Of a stretch of 64,000 nt of DNA, positions 1 to 11,110 are shown piece after piece. Under the pieces are notes generated by a model that saw only the letters and a list, made by a program, of their open reading frames with translations, made no database searches and was not told the origin of the DNA. Numbering within the stretch: position 1 is the first letter of the stretch; every line of letters begins with the position of its first letter. This stretch comes from Yersinia similis (GTDB lineage: Bacteria > Pseudomonadota > Gammaproteobacteria > Enterobacterales > Enterobacteriaceae). The position numbers and the translations under genes were made by a program. The stretch lies in assembly GCF_001053095.1 (NCBI RefSeq), contig NZ_CGBP01000012.1, forward strand, positions 1 through 64,000, in the 5' to 3' direction.

Positions 1-1
1 T

Positions 2-3000
2 GTGGTGGCCACCATTGGTACGGTTACCGACAATATCGATACGACCTTTGTTGCGGGTGCAATGGCGAATATCGTCGTCAGTATTATTGACGATAATGCA
101 CTGGCAAATGGTGCAGATACCAATATTGTCGAAGCCTTTGTGACTGACCGTTTCGGTAATGGCGTGGCGAATCAAAGCCTAATATTTGGTACCAATGGGG
201 CGTCCATTGTGGGTCCATCAACAGTAACGACCAATTTTGATGGCCGTGTTAGAGCGAGTGCTACGCATACTGTGGCAGGGAGCAGTAATACGGTGGTTGC
301 AATGAGTGGCACTCATCAAGGCTATACCAGAGTAACCTTTGTTGCCGATGCTTCGACAGCCCAGCTTAAGCTAACGTCGTTCTTGGATAACCAGCTTGCG
401 AATGGTAAAGCCGGTAACATTGCACAAGCGTTGGTTACCGATGCTTATGACAACCCATTAGCTAATCAATCCGTTAGCTTTACTCTCGATAACGGGGCAG
501 TCATGGAGTCTTGGGGCGATGCCAGTAGCGCCTCTGGGATTGTCTTGATGAGATTCAACAATACGCTTGCAGGTATGACAACGGTGACGGCAACGCTCGA
601 CTCTACCGGGCAAACTGAAACCCTCGAGACGCATTTTGTGGCTGGAAAAGCGGCATCGATTGTACTGACGATGACGAAAGATAATGCCGTAGCTAACAGT
701 ATCGATACCAACGAAGTCCAGGTGTTAGTGACGGATGTAGACGGTAACGCGATCAACGGCGCGGTGGTCAACCTCTCGTCTAACAGTGGCATGAGCATTA
801 CACCAACCTCGGTAACGACAGGCAGCGATGGTACGGCGACGGCGACCTTGACGCATACCCTGGCAGGGAGCCTCCCGATCAATGCGCGGATCGATCAGGT
901 GAGTAAAACGATTAATGCCACCTTTATCGCCGATGCTTCGACTGCGCAGATTATTGCGAATGACATGTTCATCATCGCTAACAATCAAGTTGCTAATGGG
1001 GAGGCTGTTAACGCGATTCAGGCGAGAGTCACTGATAGCTATGGCAACCCTATTAAGGATCAAACGGTTGAATTCGTGCTGAGTAATAATGGCACTATTA
1101 AATATAAGCTGGATGTGACTACAGCTGAAGGTGGCGTTATGGTGACATTCACTAATACTCTGGCGGGTATTACCAATGTGACTGCGACCGTGGTATCCAG
1201 TGGCAGTAGCCGAAATATTGATACCACCTTTATTGCCGATGTGACGACGGCACACATTGCTGCAAGTGACTTGATGGTTATTGTTGATAATGCGGTCGCC
1301 AATAACTCGGATGAAAATGAGGTCCATGCGCGGGTCACCGATGCGACGGGCAACGTGTTATCGGGCCAGACGGTTATCTTCACCTCTGGCAACGGTGCCG
1401 CTATCACGACAGTAAATGGTATCAGTGATGGCGATGGTCTGACCAAAGCCACCTTAACCCATACTTTGGCGGGTACCAGTGTGGTGACTGCAAAGGTCGG
1501 TAACCGGGTGCAGAGCAAAGATACGACCTTTATTGCGGATAGCACCACCGCGACCATTAGAGCCTCAGACCTGACCATTACCCGGAACAATGCGCTAGCT
1601 GATGGGGTTGCTACTAATGCCGCTCGTATGATTGTTACTGATGCCAATGGGAACCCGGTGCCGAGTATGTTTGTGGGTTATACCTCGGATAATGGCGCAC
1701 TACTGACACCAGCATCAGGGACGACGGATAGTAGTGGGACGTTTAGCACCACCTTTACACATACGACAGCGGGTATCAGTAAGGTGACTGCGGCGATCGT
1801 AACGATGGGGATAAGCCAAGCTAAAGACGCCGTCTTTATTGCAGACAGATCCACTGCCCGTGTGTCGGCGTTAACCGTTGAGAAAAATGATTCGCTTGCC
1901 AACAATAGTGATAGAAATATCGTGCAGGCACACATTCAGGATGCTAATGGCAACGTGATTACGGGAATGAATGTGAACTTTAGTGCCACGGAGAATGTGA
2001 CATTGACCGCAAACACTGTCACAACGAATGATCAGGGGTATGCAGAAAATACCTTAAGGCATAACGTTCCTGTTACCAGTGCGGTGACTGCAACGGTCGC
2101 TACTGATCTGGTGGGTCTCACAGAGGATGTCCGATTTGTTGCCGGCGACGGTGCCCGAATCGAGCTATTCAGGCTGAATGATGGGGCGGTGGCCGATGGC
2201 ATCCAAACTAACAGGGTTGAAGCCAGGGTCTATGATGTCTCTGATCACCTGGTGCCGAATAGCAATGTGGTGTTCAGTGCAAGTAATGGTGGGCAATTAG
2301 TGCAGGAAGATGTGCAGACCGATGCTTCGGGTAGTGCCTATGTTACGGTCAGCAATACTACGGCAGGCGTAACCAGAGTGTCAGTAACCGCAGATGGTGT
2401 ATCAGCCTCAACCACGACGACCTTTATCGCCGATAGGGATACGGCCACATTGGTCACGGACCGCTTTTTGATCACTAATGATAATGCGGTAGCGAATGGG
2501 GTTGTAGAAAATAGAGTGTTACTGCAACTCGTGGATGCCAATGATAATCCGGTTTCTGGGGTCGAAGTTAACTTTAGTGCCACTAATGGTGCGTCAATCA
2601 ATGCATCAGCCATCACTAATAACAATGGGTTTGCTATCGGTACACTGACAAACACCCTCTCAGGGCCAAGTGACGTTACGGTAACATTGGTGACGGCAGG
2701 GGGGACTGAGAGCTTGACGGTCACACCTCAGTTTATTGCCGATAAAAATACCGCCCATATTGCTACAGGTGATTTTGTCATTATCGATGATGGCGCTGTG
2801 GCCAATAGAGTGGCCTACAATGAAGTCCGGGCCAGAGTGACTGACGATCTGGGGAACGCTATTGCTGGCTACAGCGTTATTTTCGCATCACAAAATGGCG
2901 CGACCATCACCACCAGTGGTATTACTGGTGCCGATGGGTGGGCTAGCGCGAAGCTGACCCATACTAAAGCTGGGGAGAGTGGGATCTCAGCGCGAGTCGC

Positions 3001-4543
3001 GCGGCCTATGACGACGGTGCACACGCTGAGGCCGTACTTTATTGCGGATGTGAGCACGGCAACGTTAAAACTTCTTAATTTCAACTCTATGCCGGTAATT
3101 GCCGATGGGGTGACGCAATTCTTCGTGCTAGGACAGGTTTTTGATGCCAACCAAAACCCCGTAGGGGGGCAGCAGGTGGCCTTTAGTGCAACAAATGAGG
3201 TGACCCTAATTGAGAATAATGGGTCGATCAGTGCTCCAGAGGGTGGTGTGCTCTTATCTGTCACGAGTACTCAGGCTGGGGTTCACCCTATTACGGGGAC
3301 CTTGGTATCGAATAACTATACGGACACACTTGGTGCCGTATTTATCGCGAACGAAAAGACCGCTCAATTGTCCACCTTAATCGTCGTCGATAACAATGCA
3401 CTGGCAGATGGTGTTGCACGTAACCAGGTACGGGCGCATGTTGTCGATGGGGTGGGCAACCCAGTGGCTGATATGGCGGTGACATTTACCGCTAACCATG
3501 GTGCGCAACTGAGTCATGTGACGGTACTAACTAATGATAACGGGGATGCCGTCAATACGCTGACCAACAGTTTGGCAGGTGTTACGGTTGTGACGGCCAA
3601 ACTGGGGACGGCAGGAACGCCTCTGACGGTTGACACGGTCTTCACTGCCGGGCCACTGGCGGCAATGATACTGGTGACAACGGTCGATAATGCCTTTGCG
3701 GATAACAGTGCTACCAATACGGTACAGGCGACGCTTAAAGATGTCACCGGGAACCCAATCGTTGGGGAAGTGGTGGCCTTTGTGGCAAGTAATGGGGCGA
3801 CTATCACTGCCATCGATGGTGGGGTAAGCAATGCCAACGGTATTGTCTTGGCAACCTTAACCAATGGAGCTGCTGGGGTTAGTACTGTCACGGCGACGAT
3901 AGAGACATTAACGGCGACAACAGACACTACCTTTATTGTCATGAAGAATCTGGATGTAACCGTCGGTGATACAACGTTTGACGGGGATGCTGGGTTCCCA
4001 ACCACCGGTTTTGTGGGGGCAACCTTTAAGGTCAATTCGGGTGGAGATAATAGCCTCTATGACTGGAGCAGTAGTGCCCCAGCACTGGTATCGGTCAGCG
4101 GTGATGGTGTAGTGACATTTAATGCGGTATTCCCGACGGGTACACCGGCAATTACCATCTCTGCCACCCCGAAAGGTGGTGGTAGCCCACTCTCGTATAG
4201 CTTTAGAGTTAACCAGTGGTTTATCAATAATAGTGGCGCTACGTTAGATAGAGTCAGCGCAATAGCACATTGTGAGAATGTGGGCTACGTGATGCCAATC
4301 TCTACTCAGGTCACCAATGCGGTGACCTGGATGTCAGGCACGCGGGCTATTGGTAACTTGTGGTCAGAATGGGGTGACTTCAGTGCCTATACTGTGCCGG
4401 GCTGGGTGCCTGCTGAGTTCTTCTGGCTCAGTAATAATCATGACGCTACTGCGGCTCTGGCTATTGGCCTGGCAGCGGGTACGCTGACGACGATGGGTGA
4501 TATGACGGTCGCAACCCATGTGATGTGTACCCGGTCACTCTAG
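2..4543 (+). CDS. Invasin/intimin-family adhesin, C-terminal part (5' end outside window)
   Basis: The frame is open from the first bases of the window, so the signal peptide and outer-membrane beta-barrel expected for this family lie upstream and are unseen. What is visible is about 1,513 residues. I count 13 bacterial Ig-like (Big_1) repeats of roughly 100 residues, each opening with a variant of DNAxANGxxTNxVxAxVTD and closing near TTFIAD, preceded by the tail of another repeat. A different Ig-like (Big_2-type) segment follows (about residues 1315-1410), then a C-terminal C-type-lectin-like domain with two cysteines (in AHCENVGY and VMCTRSL) that could form the disulfide known in invasin. 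Proteins of this inverse-autotransporter family display such rods on the surface to bind host cells. An invasin-like gene beside the glg cluster has been named invC in Y. pseudotuberculosis; I suspect this is it but cannot verify. A terminator follows directly. Confidence 0.9.
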   Translation: MVATIGTVTDNIDTTFVAGAMANIVVSIIDDNALANGADTNIVEAFVTDRFGNGVANQSLIFGTNGASIVGPSTVTTNFDGRVRASATHTVAGSSNTVVAMSGTHQGYTRVTFVADASTAQLKLTSFLDNQLANGKAGNIAQALVTDAYDNPLANQSVSFTLDNGAVMESWGDASSASGIVLMRFNNTLAGMTTVTATLDSTGQTETLETHFVAGKAASIVLTMTKDNAVANSIDTNEVQVLVTDVDGNAINGAVVNLSSNSGMSITPTSVTTGSDGTATATLTHTLAGSLPINARIDQVSKTINATFIADASTAQIIANDMFIIANNQVANGEAVNAIQARVTDSYGNPIKDQTVEFVLSNNGTIKYKLDVTTAEGGVMVTFTNTLAGITNVTATVVSSGSSRNIDTTFIADVTTAHIAASDLMVIVDNAVANNSDENEVHARVTDATGNVLSGQTVIFTSGNGAAITTVNGISDGDGLTKATLTHTLAGTSVVTAKVGNRVQSKDTTFIADSTTATIRASDLTITRNNALADGVATNAARMIVTDANGNPVPSMFVGYTSDNGALLTPASGTTDSSGTFSTTFTHTTAGISKVTAAIVTMGISQAKDAVFIADRSTARVSALTVEKNDSLANNSDRNIVQAHIQDANGNVITGMNVNFSATENVTLTANTVTTNDQGYAENTLRHNVPVTSAVTATVATDLVGLTEDVRFVAGDGARIELFRLNDGAVADGIQTNRVEARVYDVSDHLVPNSNVVFSASNGGQLVQEDVQTDASGSAYVTVSNTTAGVTRVSVTADGVSASTTTTFIADRDTATLVTDRFLITNDNAVANGVVENRVLLQLVDANDNPVSGVEVNFSATNGASINASAITNNNGFAIGTLTNTLSGPSDVTVTLVTAGGTESLTVTPQFIADKNTAHIATGDFVIIDDGAVANRVAYNEVRARVTDDLGNAIAGYSVIFASQNGATITTSGITGADGWASAKLTHTKAGESGISARVARPMTTVHTLRPYFIADVSTATLKLLNFNSMPVIADGVTQFFVLGQVFDANQNPVGGQQVAFSATNEVTLIENNGSISAPEGGVLLSVTSTQAGVHPITGTLVSNNYTDTLGAVFIANEKTAQLSTLIVVDNNALADGVARNQVRAHVVDGVGNPVADMAVTFTANHGAQLSHVTVLTNDNGDAVNTLTNSLAGVTVVTAKLGTAGTPLTVDTVFTAGPLAAMILVTTVDNAFADNSATNTVQATLKDVTGNPIVGEVVAFVASNGATITAIDGGVSNANGIVLATLTNGAAGVSTVTATIETLTATTDTTFIVMKNLDVTVGDTTFDGDAGFPTTGFVGATFKVNSGGDNSLYDWSSSAPALVSVSGDGVVTFNAVFPTGTPAITISATPKGGGSPLSYSFRVNQWFINNSGATLDRVSAIAHCENVGYVMPISTQVTNAVTWMSGTRAIGNLWSEWGDFSAYTVPGWVPAEFFWLSNNHDATAALAIGLAAGTLTTMGDMTVATHVMCTRSL

Positions 4544-4544
4544 T

Positions 4545-4611
4545 GTGAGGGGGATAACGTTGCGTGAGGGATAATATTGTGTAAGGGATAGCGTTGTGTA
4601 AGGAATAATAG
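4545..4611. repeat. Imperfect 17-19 bp tandem repeat after the adhesin stop
   Basis: About four head-to-tail copies of a unit like GTGAGGGATAATATTGT (starts at 4545, 4564, 4581 and a partial one at 4598) lie between the adhesin stop codon and its terminator. No protein is encoded. Confidence 0.7.
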
Positions 4612-4649
4612 TAATGCCAGAGGTGGGTTATACTCTGGCATTACTTTTT
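4612..4649 (+). terminator. Rho-independent terminator of the adhesin gene
   Basis: An 11-bp inverted repeat (TAATGCCAGAG at 4612-4622 pairing with CTCTGGCATTA at 4633-4643) is followed by a T run at 4645-4649. It lies between convergent genes and fits termination of the rightward adhesin transcript. Confidence 0.85.
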
Positions 4650-4716
4650 GTAGGGTTTTCTAATCGTCAAAAGATATGCCGCCTTTGACGATACCATCTC
4701 TCGAAATGAAACCGTC

Positions 4717-6414
4717 TTACAGCTCACTCACGGTAATAAACGGTAACTTAATAATGATACGGGTAAAGACTTCCGCTTTACTGACGACGGTGATGCCATA
4801 TTCATTGCCATAGCGCGCTTTAATCCGCCGATCAACCAAACTCATTCCCAGACCATCGCCATCCGGCTGCGGCTGATATAAACCGGCGTTATCTTCGACT
4901 GCCAATACCAACGTGTTGTCATCCAATTTGCCGCGCAACGTGACCCGCCCGTTACTGAACATCTGTGAGATACCATGCTTGATTGCATTTTCTACCACGG
5001 GTTGCAGGGAGAACGCGGGTAAGCGTGCCTCCATCAGCTCATTCGGCAGTGAGACCGTGACAGTCAGACGATCAGCAAAGCGTGCCTTCTCTATTTCAAG
5101 ATACGCATTCACATGCTCTATCTCATCACTTAACGTGACCACGTCGTGGCTGCGTTTCAGGTTTTTGCGGAAAAATGTTGATAAAGAAAGCACCAACTTG
5201 CGGGCATGATCTGGATTACGGCGGATCACCACTGACAGGGTATTGAGCGCATTAAACAAAAAGTGCGGGTTGACCTGCGCATGGAGAAGCTTGATTTCAG
5301 ATTGCGCCAGTAATTGTTTTTGTTGTTCAAATTCACCCGCCAAAATTTGCGCTGACAATAAGTGCGCAATACCCTCGCCTAGGGTGCGGTTAATGCTGGA
5401 AAATAATTTACTTTTTGGCTCATACAGCTTGATACTGCCGATCACCCGGTGCTCCTCGCCCCGCAAAGGGATAACCAGTGTTGAGCCCAGCTTACAGGTG
5501 GGTGAAATTGAGCAGGTATAAGGTACGGCATTGCCATCGGCATACACCACCTGATTGAGTTCAATCGCGCGGTGGGTATGGCAGGAGGTGATAGCACCGC
5601 CCACCTGATGGTGATCGGAACCGCTACCGATAAAGGCTAGCAACTTTTCGCGATCGGTAATGGCTACCGCACCCACGCCCAACTCCTCATACAAGATACG
5701 CGCCACCCGCATACTGTTTTGCTGGTCAAAGCCATGGCGCAGTAGCCCCTCCGCCCGCGCAGCAATTTGTAGCGCCTTGGCAGAAAATGCGGTGGTATAT
5801 TTTTCGAAAATGGCCCGGCGATCTAATAGGATACGCATAAACATGGCGGCACCAATGGTATTGGTGATCATCATCGGCAAGGCAATATTTTCAACCAATT
5901 CGACAGCTTCACTGAAGGGGCGGGCGACGGCCAGAATAATCATCATTTGCAGCACTTCGGCTACCAGTGTAATACCTGCCACGACTAGCGGTTGAAACAG
6001 TAAATCGAGGCGGTTTTTACGTGTCAGATAAAGGTGGAGAAGGCCACCCAATAATCCTTCCGCAACGGTTGATAACATACAGGCCGTTGCAGTCATCCCC
6101 CCCATTGAATAGCGATGCAGCCCTCCGGTTAGCCCCACCAGGAACCCAACCGATGGTCCCCCTAACATTCCACCCAAGACCGCGCCAATAGCGCGGGTAT
6201 TGGCGATAGAGTCATCAATGTGCAGACCAAAGTAGGTGCCCATAATGCAAAACATGGAAAAGGTGAGGTAGCACACCAGTTTATGGGGCAACCTGATAGT
6301 GACTTGCATCAAGGGGATAAAAAGCGGTGTTTTACTCAGCAGATAGGCAATAACCAAATACACACACATCTGTTGTAAAAGGGAAAAAATCAGTTCTGTT
6401 TGGCTAATGCCCAT
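4717..6414 (-). CDS. btsS: BtsS (YehU)-type membrane sensor histidine kinase
   Basis: In E. coli BtsS is a high-affinity pyruvate sensor that phosphorylates the LytTR regulator BtsR. The N-terminal half has several membrane segments of the 5TM-5TMR_LYT type, including LLQQMCVYLVIAYLLSKTP and GLHIDDSIANTRAIGAVLGG, both nearly as in E. coli BtsS. A GAF-like segment follows, then the LytS-type kinase domain with NPHFLFNALNTLSVVIRR (phosphoacceptor His) and an ATPase domain with VVENAIKHGIS and GLGMSLVDRR. I place the start at 6414 (565 aa) because the homologue begins there; the frame stays open upstream to 6555 but that extension looks unlike a kinase N-terminus and no strong Shine-Dalgarno settles the choice. 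No response-regulator gene follows: the next thing downstream is the terminator of the convergent adhesin gene. Confidence 0.9.
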   Translation of the reverse strand: MGISQTELIFSLLQQMCVYLVIAYLLSKTPLFIPLMQVTIRLPHKLVCYLTFSMFCIMGTYFGLHIDDSIANTRAIGAVLGGMLGGPSVGFLVGLTGGLHRYSMGGMTATACMLSTVAEGLLGGLLHLYLTRKNRLDLLFQPLVVAGITLVAEVLQMMIILAVARPFSEAVELVENIALPMMITNTIGAAMFMRILLDRRAIFEKYTTAFSAKALQIAARAEGLLRHGFDQQNSMRVARILYEELGVGAVAITDREKLLAFIGSGSDHHQVGGAITSCHTHRAIELNQVVYADGNAVPYTCSISPTCKLGSTLVIPLRGEEHRVIGSIKLYEPKSKLFSSINRTLGEGIAHLLSAQILAGEFEQQKQLLAQSEIKLLHAQVNPHFLFNALNTLSVVIRRNPDHARKLVLSLSTFFRKNLKRSHDVVTLSDEIEHVNAYLEIEKARFADRLTVTVSLPNELMEARLPAFSLQPVVENAIKHGISQMFSNGRVTLRGKLDDNTLVLAVEDNAGLYQPQPDGDGLGMSLVDRRIKARYGNEYGITVVSKAEVFTRIIIKLPFITVSEL

Positions 6415-6927
6415 GTTGGATGACCACTGTAATGACTTTTGGAGGGAGTGATTTTGGGTATCGTTATTTCTATGACTAGCGGCTATTGTATCCAGATTTT
6501 GCGCCAGAGACGTTAATCCCCCCCTTTTTAATGAAAAAAGCCTGCGATAGCCCAATACCGTACCAGCGGCTTATTTTATGTTTTTCATCTGGCAGCTAGC
6601 TCGACTTTCCCTTGCTAAAGAATCGGTTACGTCACTCTGGTTTTTCTTACACCGCTCATACTCTATTTCTTGATTTATTGGTATGAGAAAAAACTTCATG
6701 AACCCTAAGCCGATTTTTTAGCCCCCTTTGACTATGCTTGTAGTTTGAGTTAAAAAAATGTGATGGCTGGGCTTTACTGCGATAAAAACGGACTAAGGCC
6801 CTAAATCCATGTATTGACCTTAGCCACGCGTTATACATCAAACGGATTGCATGACTGGAAAGGTCTACTTTGGACTTTATGGTCCATGGGCTGGCGTCAA
6901 TCATGCTATTAATCAAAGGGAGAATGT
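6415..6927. other. Intergenic region between btsS and glgB
   Basis: This 513-base, AT-rich gap between divergent genes should carry both promoters. Only short open frames occur and none resembles a protein I know. The sole clear signal is the glgB ribosome-binding site (AAGGGAGA) at its right edge; a second ATG at 6924, out of frame with glgB, runs only 11 codons. Confidence 0.6.
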
Positions 6928-9111
6928 ATGTCACTACTTCCCGATCGTCAGGTGATTAATCAGCTTATTTCCGGCCATTATGGCGATCCCTTCTCCATTT
7001 TGGGCATGCATGAAACCACGCAGGGGTTGCAGATTTGTGCGTTGCTGCCAGATGCCCGAGAAGTCTGGCTGGTGGAGACAGAGAGCGGGCGGCGGATAGC
7101 ACAATTAACTCTCGAAGATCCCCGTGGTTTTTTTATTGCACAGCTGACTCGTCGTAAGAAATCCTTCCGCTACCAATTCGCCGTTACCTGGCAAGAAAGC
7201 CCACAAATTATCGAAGATCCCTACCGATTCGGTCCCTTATTACAGGATATTGATAGCTGGTTATTGGCTGAAGGCACCCATTTACGCCCTTATGAACGTT
7301 TGGGTGCGCATTTAATAAGCCTTGATGGTGTACCGGGTGTCAGTTTTACGGTTTGGGCACCGAATGCCCAGCGGGTATCCGTGGTGGGGGAATTTAACTT
7401 TTGGGACGGCCGCCGCCATCCGATGCGCTTACGGCGTGAAAATGGCATTTGGGAGCTATTTCTGCCCGGAGTAGACGCCGGACAGTTGTATAAGTTTGAG
7501 ATCATTGATTGCCATGGCCAGGTGCGTCTAAAAGCAGACCCTTACGCTTTTGAAGCACAGATGCGACCAGAAACCGCCTCATTAGTTAGTCCGATACCCG
7601 ATGTAGTGAAGAGTACCGCCGCGCGGCGAAAAGCCAATGATTTATGTTCGCCGGTGTCTATCTATGAAGTGCATCTCGGTTCTTGGCGTCGGCATACCGA
7701 CAATAATTTCTGGTTGAGTTACCGCGAATTGGCGGATCAACTGGTCGAATACGTTAAATATATGGGTTTTACCCATGTCGAGTTGTTGCCGATTAATGAA
7801 CATCCATTTGACGGTAGCTGGGGTTACCAGCCGCTAGGATTATATGCACCGACCCGCCGTTACGGCACCCCAGAAGATTTCAAAGCGTTCGTCGCCAAAT
7901 TCCACCAGGCAGGAATTAACGTGATCCTTGATTGGGTCCCCGGCCATTTTCCCAGTGATGAGCATGGATTATCGACCTTCGATGGCACCGCCTTGTATGA
8001 ATATGCTGATCCGCGCGAAGGGTACCATCAGGACTGGAATACCCTGATCTATAACTATGGGCGTAATGAAGTCCGTAACTATCTGGCGGGCAATGCATTC
8101 TACTGGATGGAGCGTTTTGGTATTGATGCGTTGCGTATCGATGCGGTGGCCTCAATGATTTACCGCGATTATAGCCGTGCTGAAGGGCAGTGGGTGCCTA
8201 ACTATTATGGCGGCCGGGAAAATTTGGAGGCTATCGCTTTCTTGCGTTACACCAATCAGACCATTGGTGTTGAACGCCCCGGCAGCGTGACCATGGCGGA
8301 GGAGTCCACCGACTTTCCTGGTGTGACATTACCGCCTGATACCGGTGGCCTGGGTTTCAACTATAAATGGAACATGGGTTGGATGCATGACACGCTGAAT
8401 TATATGCAATGTGATCCTGTTCACCGCAAATACCACCACAATTTGATGACATTTGGTATGTTATACGCTTATACCGAGAACTTTATCTTACCGCTCTCCC
8501 ACGATGAAGTGGTCCACGGCAAGCGCTCGATACTTGATCGTATGCCGGGTGATGCCTGGCAGAAATTTGCCAACCTACGTGCTTATTACGCATTTATGTG
8601 GGCGCATCCCGGTAAAAAACTGCTGTTTATGGGCTGTGAATTTGCGCAGGGGCGTGAGTGGAATTTCGATACCAGTCTGGATTGGCACCTGCTGGACGAT
8701 GAAAACGGTTGGCATTCCGGTGTGCAGCGTCTGGTTCGTGACCTTAACCATTGCTATCGCCAGTATGCGCCGTTGTATGAATGGGATTATCAACCCGCTG
8801 GTTTTGAATGGTTGGTGGTTGATGACCACGAAAATTCGGTATTCGCCTTCCTGCGCCGTGATGCTGAGGGGCACGAACTGATTGCTATCAGTAATTTCAC
8901 CCCGGTTCCACGTTATCACTACCGTGTGGGTATTCCACAAGGTGGCCACTACCGTGAAGTGCTGAATTCTGACTCGGCATTTTACTGCGGGAGTAACCTC
9001 GGTAATCAGGGGGGCATTGATAGCTATCATGTGAGAAGCCACAACCACGAACATTCGTTGTTACTCACATTGCCACCGCTGGCGACGATTTACCTGCTGC
9101 GGGAGTACTAG
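6928..9111 (+). CDS. glgB: 1,4-alpha-glucan branching enzyme
   Basis: GlgB cuts alpha-1,4 glucan chains and rejoins them by alpha-1,6 bonds to branch glycogen in the cytoplasm. The 727 residues match the E. coli enzyme in length and run N-domain, CBM48 (around [17 protein letters not shown]), GH13 barrel and C-terminal beta domain. The catalytic triad is visible: Asp405 in LRIDAVAS, Glu458 in TMAEESTDF, and the Asp of [10 protein letters not shown]. Start chosen at 6928, 5-6 bases after AAGGGAGA. It is the first gene of glgBXCAP; only one base separates it from glgX, implying a single transcript and coupled translation. Confidence 0.98.
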   Translation: MSLLPDRQVINQLISGHYGDPFSILGMHETTQGLQICALLPDAREVWLVETESGRRIAQLTLEDPRGFFIAQLTRRKKSFRYQFAVTWQESPQIIEDPYRFGPLLQDIDSWLLAEGTHLRPYERLGAHLISLDGVPGVSFTVWAPNAQRVSVVGEFNFWDGRRHPMRLRRENGIWELFLPGVDAGQLYKFEIIDCHGQVRLKADPYAFEAQMRPETASLVSPIPDVVKSTAARRKANDLCSPVSIYEVHLGSWRRHTDNNFWLSYRELADQLVEYVKYMGFTHVELLPINEHPFDGSWGYQPLGLYAPTRRYGTPEDFKAFVAKFHQAGINVILDWVPGHFPSDEHGLSTFDGTALYEYADPREGYHQDWNTLIYNYGRNEVRNYLAGNAFYWMERFGIDALRIDAVASMIYRDYSRAEGQWVPNYYGGRENLEAIAFLRYTNQTIGVERPGSVTMAEESTDFPGVTLPPDTGGLGFNYKWNMGWMHDTLNYMQCDPVHRKYHHNLMTFGMLYAYTENFILPLSHDEVVHGKRSILDRMPGDAWQKFANLRAYYAFMWAHPGKKLLFMGCEFAQGREWNFDTSLDWHLLDDENGWHSGVQRLVRDLNHCYRQYAPLYEWDYQPAGFEWLVVDDHENSVFAFLRRDAEGHELIAISNFTPVPRYHYRVGIPQGGHYREVLNSDSAFYCGSNLGNQGGIDSYHVRSHNHEHSLLLTLPPLATIYLLREY

Positions 9112-9112
9112 G

Positions 9113-11101
9113 ATGACGGTATTAACCCATGGTTCACCCACACCTTCTGGTGCCTACTTTGATGGAGCGGGCATTAATTTCACGCTATTTTCAGCCCATG
9201 CTGAACAGGTGACGCTGTGTCTGTTTGATGAGCAGGGGCAAGAGCGGCAGATAGCCATGCCCGCTCGTACCGGTGACATCTGGCATGGCTATCTCCCCGG
9301 TGGCAAGCCGGGGCAACGCTATGGTTACCGGGTCAGCGGGCCTTTCGACCCCAGTCGAGGCCACCGTTTTAACCCACATAAGTTGTTGATAGACCCCCGA
9401 ACTCGTGCGCTAGAAGGCAAGGTCGGTGATGATCCCCGTTTTACCGGTGGTGTTAACCAGCCCGATGTACGCGACAGTGCGGCGGCGTTACCTAAATGTA
9501 TTGTGATACATGAGGAATATGACTGGCAGGGGGATAAACCGCCTGCCATTCCTTGGGGTAATACCGTGATTTATGAAGCCCATGTCCGTGGCTTAACTCA
9601 ATTACATCCTGATATTCCGCCAGAGCTGCGCGGTACCTATGCCGCTTTGGCACACCCTGCTCTGATTGAGCATCTCAAAACATTGGGGATTACCACACTA
9701 GAACTGCTGCCAGTGCAATTTCATATTGATGAACCCCGGCTACAGAAAATGGGGCTGAGCAATTACTGGGGCTATAACGTGTTAGCGCCCTTTGCGGTGG
9801 ATCCAGATTACGCCTCGGGCCGCGAGGGCATATCACCGCTGAGAGAATTTCGGGATGCGGTTAAAGCCCTGCATAGCGCGGGCATTGAAGTCATTATAGA
9901 TGTGGTGTTTAACCACAGCGCTGAGTTGGATGTCTTCGGCCCGACCTTGTGTCAGCGCGGTATCGATAATGCCAGCTACTACTGGCTTACCCCCGGTGGT
10001 GAATATGACAACATCACGGGCTGCGGTAATGCACTGCGCCTCAGTCATCCTTATGTCACACAGTGGGTTATTGATTGTCTACATCATTGGCGCGATAGCT
10101 GCCATGTGGACGGCTTTCGTTTTGACTTAGGCACGGTACTGGGCCGCACGCCGGCGTTCGATCAACACGCGCCTTTATTTGCCGCATTGGCTGCCGATGA
10201 GCGGCTCAGTGCCTGCAAATTGATTGCAGAACCTTGGGATATCGGCCTGGGCGGTTATCAACTGGGGAACTTCCCCACCGGTTTTAGCGAATGGAATGAC
10301 CAGTACCGCGATGCCATACGTGGTTTCTGGCTACGAGGGGATGTGCCGCGCGGTACCTTTGCCCAGCACTTTGCTGCTTCAAGCCACCCGTTTGAACGGC
10401 GAGGGCGCTTACCTTCTGCCAGCATTAATCAAATTACTGCCCATGATGGTTTCACCTTGCTGGATTTACTGTGTTTTAACCAAAAACATAACCAAATGAA
10501 TGGCGAAGAAAATCGTGATGGCAGTGATAACAACCATAGCAATAATTTTGGTCGAGAAGGCTTGGTGGCTGACGCTGCTATTTGGCAACGGCGTAAAGCC
10601 TGCCAGCGGGCGCTACTAACCACCTTATTACTCTCGCAGGGAACGCCGATGTTACTGGCTGGTGACGAACAGGGCCACAGCCAGCAAGGCAACAACAATG
10701 CATATTGTCAGAACAACATCCTCACCTGGCTCGATTGGGGCAGTGCAGATCGTGCATTAATGACGTTTACCGCTGATCTTATCCGGTTGCGCCAGCAAAT
10801 CCCGGCTCTGACTCAGGACCAATGGTGGCGGAGCGGTGATGGTAATGTGCAATGGTTGGATAGTCAGGGACAGGCGCTGAGTGATGCTGCCTGGGAGCAA
10901 GGCTGCCAGCAGCAACTACAGATTTTATTATCTCAGCGCTGGTTGGTGCTCATCAATGCCACCGATCAGGCGTGCGAAATGCACTTACCTGAAGGGAAAT
11001 GGGAGGGGATACCTCCCTTTGGGTCGTCAGACCATGCGGAGCCATTAACCACATGGCGCGGTTCCGCGCATACCATTTGTGTGCTCGTACAGAAATATTA
11101 A
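9113..11101 (+). CDS. glgX: Glycogen debranching enzyme (limit-dextrin alpha-1,6-glucohydrolase)
   Basis: GlgX removes the short alpha-1,6 stubs left on glycogen after phosphorylase action, releasing maltotriose and maltotetraose that feed the mal enzymes. The 662-residue protein has an N-terminal CBM48 (ahead of about residue 110) and a GH13 barrel with catalytic Asp338 (GFRFDLGTV), Glu373 (LIAEPWDIG) and Asp445 (ITAHDGFTL). Its start lies one base past the glgB stop, and its ribosome-binding site lies inside the end of glgB. Nothing is missing compared with the E. coli enzyme (657 aa). Confidence 0.97.
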   Translation: MTVLTHGSPTPSGAYFDGAGINFTLFSAHAEQVTLCLFDEQGQERQIAMPARTGDIWHGYLPGGKPGQRYGYRVSGPFDPSRGHRFNPHKLLIDPRTRALEGKVGDDPRFTGGVNQPDVRDSAAALPKCIVIHEEYDWQGDKPPAIPWGNTVIYEAHVRGLTQLHPDIPPELRGTYAALAHPALIEHLKTLGITTLELLPVQFHIDEPRLQKMGLSNYWGYNVLAPFAVDPDYASGREGISPLREFRDAVKALHSAGIEVIIDVVFNHSAELDVFGPTLCQRGIDNASYYWLTPGGEYDNITGCGNALRLSHPYVTQWVIDCLHHWRDSCHVDGFRFDLGTVLGRTPAFDQHAPLFAALAADERLSACKLIAEPWDIGLGGYQLGNFPTGFSEWNDQYRDAIRGFWLRGDVPRGTFAQHFAASSHPFERRGRLPSASINQITAHDGFTLLDLLCFNQKHNQMNGEENRDGSDNNHSNNFGREGLVADAAIWQRRKACQRALLTTLLLSQGTPMLLAGDEQGHSQQGNNNAYCQNNILTWLDWGSADRALMTFTADLIRLRQQIPALTQDQWWRSGDGNVQWLDSQGQALSDAAWEQGCQQQLQILLSQRWLVLINATDQACEMHLPEGKWEGIPPFGSSDHAEPLTTWRGSAHTICVLVQKY

Positions 11102-11110
11102 GGAGCTTTT

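Noticed and set aside
466-4035. Long reverse-strand open frames opposite the adhesin repeats
   Set aside because: They recur at the same phase in each repeat and reflect codon bias of the adhesin; no ribosome-binding sites or known protein patterns.
6656-6934. A 92-codon leftward frame in the btsS-glgB gap
   Set aside because: It starts inside glgB and its product resembles nothing; composition looks non-coding.
6924-6956. ATG four bases before the glgB start
   Set aside because: Out of frame and stops after 11 codons; spacing favours 6928.
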